NCBI GenBank assembly: GCA_012656075.1
Contig: JAAKBF010000154.1
Span: 156,438 to 220,437, forward strand
Direction of reading: 5' to 3'
Source of the DNA: Phytophthora hibernalis
Taxonomy: Eukaryota > Oomycota > Peronosporomycetes > Peronosporales > Peronosporaceae
DNA: 64,000 bases
The notes beneath the pieces are model-generated. The model searched no databases. It saw nothing but the letters and a program-made list of their open reading frames with translations, and was not told where the DNA came from. Below are positions 56,471-64,000 of this stretch, piece by piece. The translations under genes and the position numbers were made by a program. Positions within the stretch are counted from its first letter, which is position 1; every line of letters begins with the position of its first letter.

Positions 56471-56948
56471 AGCAAACTACATTGCACACCACCCACACAA
56501 AATACAACCGTACCGATAAAACCACAACCAACACGCACACGCCAGCTTCACCACGGCCTCACCCACCGCTACGCGCACCTCTAGAGGCGCGTACTCGCCG
56601 TGCGGTCCAACTTCGAATGCGCCGCCTACCAGCGCGGATCGAACGTAGCGCCTCGTATCCGCCTTCTTGCCGGATATAGCCGTCCCTGCAGTCATTCGCC
56701 GACACCGCAGGACCCACAGCGAGTACCGCGAGCATCCGACATCGAGTGAAAGACCGTCAGGAAGATTTCCACCGCCAGGACCATCCGACCAAGCAGTGGA
56801 CTCGGACCCGTATCGAGCCTTGCTGGGACCACCATGGATGTGCAGGTACGTGTGTGAGCCACACCGGCCCTTGCAGCATGCCGAGCGCCACGGGAGACAC
56901 AAAAGCAGCGTCGCAGCTGCGTGGCCGAGCCGATAAAAGAGCGCAAAA

Positions 56949-57021
56949 TGGTCATACAGGGGCTCGAACCCTGGACCGCAGCGTTATTAGCACTGTGCTC
57001 TACCGACTGAGCTATACGACC
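56949..57021 (-). tRNA. trnI-AAU: tRNA-Ile(AAU), copy 13
   Basis: Identical tRNA; 551-bp unit with shortened GTGTGAG tract and GATAAAAGAGC trailer. Confidence 0.97.
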
Positions 57022-57502
57022 AGCAAACTACATTGCACACCACCCACACAAAATACAACCGTACCGATAAAACCACAACCAACACGCACACGCCAGCTTC
57101 ACCACGGCCTCACCCACCGCTACGCGCACCTCTAGAGGCGCGTACTCGCCGTGCGGTCCAACTTCGAATGCGCCGCCTACCAGCGCGGATCGAACGTAGC
57201 GCCTCGTATCCGCCTTCTTGCCGGATATAGCCGTCCCTGCAGTCATTCGCCGACACCGCAGGACCCACAGCGAGTACCGCGAGCATCCGACATCGAGTGA
57301 AAGACCGTCAGGAAGATTTCCACCGCCAGGACCATCCGACCAAGCAGTGGACTCGGACCCGTATCGAGCCTTGCTGGGACCACCATGGGATGTGCAGGTA
57401 CGTGTGTGTGAGCCACACCGGCCCTTGCAGCATGCCGAGCGCCACGGGAGACACAAAAGCAGCGTCGCAGCTGCGTGGCCGAGCCGATAATAGAGCGCAA
57501 AA

Positions 57503-57575
57503 TGGTCATACAGGGGCTCGAACCCTGGACCGCAGCGTTATTAGCACTGTGCTCTACCGACTGAGCTATACGACC
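57503..57575 (-). tRNA. trnI-AAU: tRNA-Ile(AAU), copy 14
   Basis: Identical tRNA; 554-bp interval from copy 13. Confidence 0.97.
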
Positions 57576-58056
57576 AGCAAACTACATTGCACACCACCCA
57601 CACAAAATACAACCGTACCGATAAAACCACAACCAACACGCACACGCCAGCTTCACCACGGCCTCACCCACCGCTACGCGCACCTCTAGAGCGCGTACTC
57701 GCCGTGCGGTCCAACTTCGAATGCGCCGCCTACCAGCGCGGATCGAACGTAGCGCCTCGTATCCGCCTTCTTGCCGGATATAGCCGTCCCTGCAGTCATT
57801 CGCCGACACCGCAGGACCCACAGCGAGTACCGCGAGCATCCGACATCGAGTGAAAGACCGTCAGGAAGATTTCCACCGCCAGGACCATCCGACCAAGCAG
57901 TGGACTCGGACCCGTATCGAGCCTTGCTGGGACCACCATGGGATGTGCAGGTACGTGTGTGTGAGCCACACCGGCCCTTGCAGCATGCCGAGCGCCACGG
58001 GAGACACAAAAGCAGCGTCGCAGCTGCGTGGCCGAGCCGATAAATAGAGCGCAAAA

Positions 58057-58129
58057 TGGTCATACAGGGGCTCGAACCCTGGACCGCAGCGTTATTAGCA
58101 CTGTGCTCTACCGACTGAGCTATACGACC
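58057..58129 (-). tRNA. trnI-AAU: tRNA-Ile(AAU), copy 15
   Basis: Identical tRNA; one extra A in the trailer (GATAAATAGAGC), and the unit's CTCTAGAG palindrome is shortened. Confidence 0.97.
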
Positions 58130-58606
58130 AGCAAACTACATTGCACACCACCCACACAAAATACAACCGTACCGATAAAACCACAACCAACACGCACACG
58201 CCAGCTTCACCACGGCCTCACCCACCGCTACGCGCACCTCTAGAGGCGCGTACTCGCCGTGCGGTCCAACTTCGAATGCGCCGCCTACCAGCGCGGATCG
58301 AACGTAGCGCCTCGTATCCGCCTTCTTGCCGGATATAGCCGTCCCTGCAGTCATTCGCCGACACCGCAGGACCCACAGCGAGTACCGCGAGCATCCGACA
58401 TCGAGTGAAAGACCGTCAGGAAGATTTCCACCGCCAGGACCATCCGACCAAGCAGTGGACTCGGACCCGTATCGAGCCTTGCTGGGACCACCAGGATGTG
58501 CAGATACGTGTGTGAGCCACACCGGCCCTTGCAGCATGCCGAGCGCCACGGGAGACACAAAAGCAGCGTCGCAGCTGCGTGGCCGAGCCGATAATAGAGC
58601 GCAAAA

Positions 58607-58679
58607 TGGTCATACAGGGGCTCGAACCCTGGACCGCAGCGTTATTAGCACTGTGCTCTACCGACTGAGCTATACGACC
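58607..58679 (-). tRNA. trnI-AAU: tRNA-Ile(AAU), copy 16
   Basis: Identical tRNA; 550-bp unit carrying the GTGCAGATACG variant. Confidence 0.97.
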
Positions 58680-59159
58680 AGCAAACTACATTGCACACCA
58701 CCCACACAAAATACAACCGTACCGATAAAACCACAACCAACACGCACACGCCAGCTTCACCACGGCCTCACCCACCGCTACGCGCACCTCTAGAGGCGCG
58801 TACTCGCCGTGCGGTCCAACTTCGAATGCGCCGCCTACCAGCGCGGATCGAACGTAGCGCCTCGTATCCGCCTTCTTGCCGGATATAGCCGTCCCTGCAG
58901 TCATTCGCCGACACCGCAGGACCCACAGCGAGTACCGCAAGCATCCGACATCGAGTGAAAGACCGTCAGGAAGATTTCCACCGCCAGGACCATCCGACCA
59001 AGCAGTGGACTCGGACCCGTATCGAGCCTTGCTGGGACCACCAGGGATGTGCAGGTACGTGTGTGTGAGCCACACCGGCCCTTGCAGCATGCCGAGCGCC
59101 ACGGGAGACACAAAAGCAGCGTCGCAGCTGCGTGGCCGAGCCGATAATAGAGCGCAAAA

Positions 59160-59232
59160 TGGTCATACAGGGGCTCGAACCCTGGACCGCAGCGTTATTA
59201 GCACTGTGCTCTACCGACTGAGCTATACGACC
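59160..59232 (-). tRNA. trnI-AAU: tRNA-Ile(AAU), copy 17
   Basis: Identical tRNA; its upstream spacer is the first with GTACCCATAAAA. Confidence 0.97.
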
Positions 59233-59711
59233 AGCAAACTACATTGCACACCACCCACACAAAATACAACCGTACCCATAAAACCACAACCAACACGCAC
59301 ACGCCAGCTTCACCACGGCCTCACCCACCGCTACGCGCTCCTCTAGAGGTCCGTACTCGCCGTGCGGTCCAACTTCGAATGCGCCGCCTACCAGCGCGGA
59401 TCGAACGTAGCGCCTCGTATCCGCCTTCTTGCCGGATATAGCCGTCCCTGCAGTCATTCGCCGACACCGCAGGACCCACAGCGAGTACCGCGAGCATCCG
59501 ACATCGAGTGAAAGACCGTCAGGAAGATTTCCACCGCCAGGACCATCCGACCAAGCAGTGGACTCGGACCCGTATCGAGCCTTGCTGGGACCACCAGGGG
59601 ATGTGCAGGTACGTGTGTGAGCCACACCGGCCCTTGCAGCATGCCGAGCGCCACGGGAGACACAAAAGCAGCGTCGCAGCTGCGTGGCCGAGCCGATAAA
59701 AGAGCGCAAAA

Positions 59712-59784
59712 TGGTCATACAGGGGCTCGAACCCTGGACCGCAGCGTTATTAGCACTGTGCTCTACCGACTGAGCTATACGACC
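59712..59784 (-). tRNA. trnI-AAU: tRNA-Ile(AAU), copy 18
   Basis: Identical tRNA; 552-bp interval; GATAAAAGAGC trailer. Confidence 0.97.
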
Positions 59785-60263
59785 AGCAAACTACATTGCA
59801 CACCACCCACACAAAATACAACCGTACCCATAAAACCACAACCAACACGCACACGCCAGCTTCACCACGGCCTCACCCACCGCTACGCGCTCCTCTAGAG
59901 GCGCGTACTCGCCGTGCGGTCCAACTTCGAATGCGCCGCCTACCAGCGCGGATCGAACGTAGCGCCTCGTATCCGCCTTCTTGCCGGATATAGCCGTCCC
60001 TGCAGTCATTCGCCGACACCGCAGGACCCACAGCGAGTACCGCGAGCATCCGACATCGAGTGAAAGACCGTCAGGAAGATTTCCACCGCCAGGACCATCC
60101 GCCAAGCAGTGGACTCGGACCCGTATCGAGCCTTGCTGGGACCACCATGGGATGTGCAGGTACGTGTGTGTGAGCCACACCGGCCCTTGCAGCATGCCGA
60201 GCGCCACGGGAGACACAAAGCAGCGTCGCAGCTGCGTGGCCGAGCCGATAAAAGAGCGCAAAA

Positions 60264-60336
60264 TGGTCATACAGGGGCTCGAACCCTGGACCGCAGCGTT
60301 ATTAGCACTGTGCTCTACCGACTGAGCTATACGACC
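60264..60336 (-). tRNA. trnI-AAU: tRNA-Ile(AAU), copy 19
   Basis: Identical tRNA; its upstream spacer reads GTACCCGATAAAA, a hybrid of the two array subtypes. Confidence 0.97.
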
Positions 60337-60815
60337 AGCAAACTACATTGCACACCACCCACACAAAATACAACCGTACCCGATAAAACCACAACCAACA
60401 CGCACACGCCAGCTTCACCACGGCCTCACCCACCGCTACGCGCACCTCTAGAGGCGCGTACTCGCCGTGCGGTCCAACTTCGAATGCGCCGCCTACCAGC
60501 GCGGATCGAACGTAGCGCCTCGTATCCGCCTTCTTGCCGGATATAGCCGTCCCTGCAGTCATTCGCCGACACCGCAGGACCCACAGCGAGTACCGCGAGC
60601 ATCCGACATCGAGTGAAAGACCGTCAGGAAGATTTCCACCGCCAGGACCATCCGACCAAGCAGTGGACTCGGACCCGTATCGAGCCTTGCTGGTGACCAC
60701 CAGGGATGTGCAGGTACGTGTGTGAGCCACACCGGCCCTTGCAGCATGCCGAGCGCCACGGGAGACACAAAGCAGCGTCGCAGCTGCGTGGCCGAGCCGA
60801 TAAAAGAGCGCAAAA

Positions 60816-60887
60816 TGGTCATACAGGGCTCGAACCCTGGACCGCAGCGTTATTAGCACTGTGCTCTACCGACTGAGCTATACGACC
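60816..60887 (-). tRNA. trnI-AAU: tRNA-Ile(AAU), copy 20, one-base deletion in T-arm
   Basis: The only variant tRNA in the array, at 72 nt. One C is missing where the others have CCCC at the T-loop/T-stem border, leaving a 6-nt T-loop or a 4-bp T-stem. Either a decayed copy or a homopolymer sequencing error; acceptor, D-arm and anticodon arm are unchanged. Confidence 0.85.
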
Positions 60888-61367
60888 AGCAAACTACATT
60901 GCACACCACCCACACAAAATACAACCGTACCCATAAAACCACAACCAACACGCACACGCCAGCTTCACCACGGCCTCACCCACCGCTACGCGCTCCTCTA
61001 GAGGCGCGTACTCGCCGTGCGGTCCAACTTCGAATGCGCCGCCTACCAGCGCGGATCGAACGTAGCGCCTCGTATCCGCCTTCTTGCCGGATATAGCCGT
61101 CCCTGCAGTCATTCGCCGACACCGCAGGACCCACAGCGAGTACCGCAAGCATCCGACATCGAGTGAAAGACCGTCAGGAAGATTTCCACCGCCAGGACCA
61201 TCCGACCAAGCAGTGGACTCGGACCCGTATCGAGCCTTGCTGTGACCACCAGGATGTGCAGATACGTGTGTGTGAGCCACACCGGCCCTTGCAGCATGCC
61301 GAGCGCCACGGGAGACACAAAAGCAGCGTCGCAGCTGCGTGGCCGAGCCGATATAAAGAGCGCAAAA

Positions 61368-61440
61368 TGGTCATACAGGGGCTCGAACCCTGGACCGCAG
61401 CGTTATTAGCACTGTGCTCTACCGACTGAGCTATACGACC
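61368..61440 (-). tRNA. trnI-AAU: tRNA-Ile(AAU), copy 21
   Basis: Identical to copy 1; trailer reads GATATAAAGAGC, unique in the array. Confidence 0.97.
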
Positions 61441-61920
61441 AGCAAACTACATTGCACACCACCCACACAAAATACAACCGTACCCATAAAACCACAACCA
61501 ACACGCACACGCCAGCTTCACCACGGCCTCACCCACCGCTACGCGCTCCTCTAGAGGCGCGTACTCGCCGTGCGGTCCAACTTCGAATGCGCCGCCTACC
61601 AGCGCGGATCGAACGTAGCGCCTCGTATCCGCCTTCTTGCCGGATATAGCCGTCCCTGCAGTCATTCGCCGACACCGCAGGACCCACAGCGAGTACCGCA
61701 AGCATCCGACATCGAGTGAAAGACCGTCAGGAAGATTTCCACCGCCAGGACCATCCGCCAAGCAGTGGACTCGGACCCGTATCGAGCCTTGCTGTGACCA
61801 CCAGGGGATGTGCAGATACGTGTGTGTGAGCCACACCGGCCCTTGCAGCATGCCGAGCGCCACGGGAGACACAAAAGCAGCGTCGCAGCTGCGTGGCCGA
61901 GCCGATAAAAGAGCGCAAAA

Positions 61921-61993
61921 TGGTCATACAGGGGCTCGAACCCTGGACCGCAGCGTTATTAGCACTGTGCTCTACCGACTGAGCTATACGACC
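61921..61993 (-). tRNA. trnI-AAU: tRNA-Ile(AAU), copy 22
   Basis: Identical tRNA; 553-bp interval from copy 21; its upstream spacer lacks one CA (CACCCACAAAAT). Confidence 0.97.
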
Positions 61994-62468
61994 AGCAAAC
62001 TACATTGCACACCACCCACAAAATACAACCGTACCCATAAAACCACAACCAACACGCACACGCCAGCTTCACCACGGCCTCACCCACCGCTACGCGCTCC
62101 TCTAGAGGCGCGTACTCGCCGTGCGGTCCAACTTCGAATGCGCCGCCTACCAGCGCGGATCGAACGTAGCGCCTCGTATCCGCCTTCTTGCCGGATATAG
62201 CCGTCCCTGCAGTCATTCGCCGACACCGCAGGACCCACAGCGAGTACCGCAAGCATCCGACATCGAGTGAAAGACCGTCAGGAAGATTTCCACCGCCAGG
62301 ACCATCCGACCAAGCAGTGGACTCGGACCCGTATCGAGCCTTGCTGTGACCACCAGGATGTGCAGATACGTGTGTGCGAGCCACACCGGCCCTTGCAGCA
62401 TGCCGAGCGCCACGGGAGACACAAAGCAGCGTCGCAGCTGCGTGGCCGAGCCGATAAAGAGCGCAAAA

Positions 62469-62541
62469 TGGTCATACAGGGGCTCGAACCCTGGACCGCA
62501 GCGTTATTAGCACTGTGCTCTACCGACTGAGCTATACGACC
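62469..62541 (-). tRNA. trnI-AAU: tRNA-Ile(AAU), copy 23
   Basis: Identical tRNA; shortest interval, 548 bp. Confidence 0.97.
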
Positions 62542-63022
62542 AGCAAACTACATTGCACACCACCCACACAAAATACAACCGTACCCATAAAACCACAACC
62601 AACACGCACACGCCAGCTTCACCACGGCCTCACCCACCGCTACGCGCTCCTCTAGAGGCGCGTACTCGCCGTGCGGTCCAACTTCGAATGCGCCGCCTAC
62701 CAGCGCGGATCGAACGTAGCGCCTCGTATCCGCCTTCTTGCCGGATATAGCCGTCCCTGCAGTCATTCGCCGACACCGCAGGACCCACAGCGAGTACCGC
62801 AAGCATCCGACATCGAGTGAAAGACCGTCAGGAAGATTTCCACCGCCAGGACCATCCGGCCAAGCAGTGGACTCGGACCCGTATCGAGCCTTGCTGTGAC
62901 CACCAGGATGTGCAGATACGTGTGTGCGAGCCACACCGGCCCTTGCAGCATGCCGAGCGCCACGGGAGACACAAAGCAGCTGCGTCGCAGCTGCGTGGCC
63001 GAGCCGATAAAAGAGCGCAAAA

Positions 63023-63095
63023 TGGTCATACAGGGGCTCGAACCCTGGACCGCAGCGTTATTAGCACTGTGCTCTACCGACTGAGCTATACGACC
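63023..63095 (-). tRNA. trnI-AAU: tRNA-Ile(AAU), copy 24
   Basis: Identical tRNA; the unit has a small insertion (GCAGCTGCGTCGCAGC). Confidence 0.97.
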
Positions 63096-63574
63096 AGCAA
63101 ACTACATTGCACACCACCCACACAAAATACAACCGTACCCATAAAACCACAACCAACACGCACACGCCAGCTTCACCACGGCCTCACCCACCGCTACGCG
63201 CTCCTCTAGAGGCGCGTACTCGCCGTGCGGTCCAACTTCGAATGCGCCGCCTACCAGCGCGGATCGAACGTAGCGCCTCGTATCCGCCTTCTTGCCGGAT
63301 ATAGCCGTCCCTGCAGTCATTCGCCGACACCGCAGGACCCACAGCGAGTACCGCAAGCATCCGACATCGAGTGAAAGACCGTCAGGAAGATTTCCACCGC
63401 CAGGACCATCCGGCCAAGCAGTGGACTCGGACCCGTATCGAGCCTTGCTGTGACCACCAGGGGATGTGCAGATACGTGTGTGCGAGCCACACCGGCCTTG
63501 CAGCATGCCGAGCGCCACGGGAGACACAAAGCAGCGTCGCAGCTGCGTGGCCGAGCCGATAAAAGAGCGCAAAA

Positions 63575-63647
63575 TGGTCATACAGGGGCTCGAACCCTGG
63601 ACCGCAGCGTTATTAGCACTGTGCTCTACCGACTGAGCTATACGACC
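63575..63647 (-). tRNA. trnI-AAU: tRNA-Ile(AAU), copy 25 (last in window)
   Basis: Identical tRNA; the next unit is cut by the window edge at 64000 before its tRNA. Confidence 0.97.
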
Positions 63648-64000
63648 AGCAAACTACATTGCACACCACCCACACAAAATACAACCGTACCCATAAAACC
63701 ACAACCAACACGCACACGCCAGCTTCACCACGGCCTCACCCACCGCTACGCGCTCCTCTAGAGGCGCGTACTCGCCGTGCGGTCCAACTTCGAATGCGCC
63801 GCCTACCAGCGCGGATCGAACGTAGCGCCTCGTATCCGCCTTCTTGCCGGATATAGCCGTCCCTGCAGTCATTCGCCGACACCGCAGGACCCACAGCGAG
63901 TACCGCAAGCATCCGACATCGAGTGAAAGACCGTCAGGAAGATTTCCACCGCCAGGACCATCCGGCCAAGCAGTGGACTCGGACCCGTATCGAGCCTTGC

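Larger units (their letters stand above)
49901..64000 (-). repeat. Tandem array of ~553-bp units, each with one tRNA-Ile(AAU) gene; runs off right edge
   Basis: Units repeat with periods of 548-554 bp (mean 552.6 over 24 intervals) and are almost identical. Each holds a minus-strand tRNA gene, an upstream AC/GT-rich spacer and about 420 bp of GC-rich sequence downstream of the tRNA. That part contains the palindrome CCTCTAGAGG, a TATCCG/CGGATA hairpin and a variable GTGTGTGTGAG tract. The leftmost unit (49901 to about 50385) is diverged and lacks the palindrome segment. Diagnostic variants are ordered along the array: GTACCGATAAAA in left and middle units versus GTACCCATAAAA from about 59275 on (one exception near 60380), and GCTGGGACC versus GCTGTGACC from about 61240. 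No protein gene is credible inside the unit. Confidence 0.97.

Noticed and set aside
50386..64000. ORFs of 130-187 codons (+) and 125-185 codons (-) repeated in every array unit
   Set aside because: They overlap the tRNA genes antisense, begin and end at spacer positions, exist in several frames at once and shift frame wherever a unit has a small indel. Their conservation reflects unit homogenisation, not coding.
49901..64000. CRISPR array
   Set aside because: Unit length (553 bp), lack of short unique spacers and eukaryotic gene context rule it out.
49901..64000. 5S rRNA or rDNA repeat
   Set aside because: The only recognisable RNA gene in the unit is the tRNA; no 5S-like sequence was found on either strand.

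Overview
The window reads as nuclear DNA of an oomycete, most likely a Phytophthora or close relative (inference). The grounds are compact genes with 50-90 bp GT-AG introns and CTAAC-like branch sites, a Crinkler (CRN)-type effector gene, Ty3/gypsy debris, a PH-FYVE lipid kinase, and genes suited to a flagellated stage (kinesin, vasohibin-like tubulin carboxypeptidase). Nothing prokaryotic or organellar is visible.

Layout. 2-10542 (+): 3' part of a giant HECT ubiquitin ligase with MIB/HERC2, LamG-like, CUB-like and SPRY modules. 10618-17130 (-): a small coiled-coil gene, then a kinesin with a split discoidin-like domain; the two share a C-terminal module split by an intron at the same codon. 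17293-17956 (+): small helical protein. 18242-19841 (+): FKBP-TPR-cyclophilin dual immunophilin. 20043-25438 (+): largest subunit of RNA polymerase I. 25593-26807 (+): broken CRN gene between short direct repeats. 27253-28667 (-): unassigned multi-exon gene. 28889-30089 (+): zinc-finger/coiled-coil protein with a 10-nt microexon. 30332-32493 (-): membrane protein. 32640-33372 (+): Tim22. 33454-35156 (-): vasohibin-like peptidase. 35378-38094 (-): PH-like/PX protein. 38442-42659 (+): PH-FYVE-PI4-kinase. 42793-45312 (-): Lys/Ala/Glu-rich repeat protein. 45313-49900: gene-poor, with a hAT-type MITE and two oppositely oriented Ty3/gypsy fragments. 49901-64000: a tandem array of about 553-bp units, each carrying one tRNA-Ile(AAU) gene on the minus strand. 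There are 25 tRNA copies, and the array runs off the right edge.

The array is the standout feature. It fills about 22% of the window, has a degenerate left edge, and shows position-dependent unit subtypes that indicate local homogenisation rather than an assembly stutter.

Important caveat: almost every long conserved gene, including essential ones such as the Pol I subunit, is cut by 1-nt frame changes, many at homopolymer or dinucleotide runs. The simplest explanation is consensus error in the assembly, not mass pseudogenisation. Coordinates below give whole-gene extents and note where the frame changes. Similarities are judged by eye from motifs; no database search was run.
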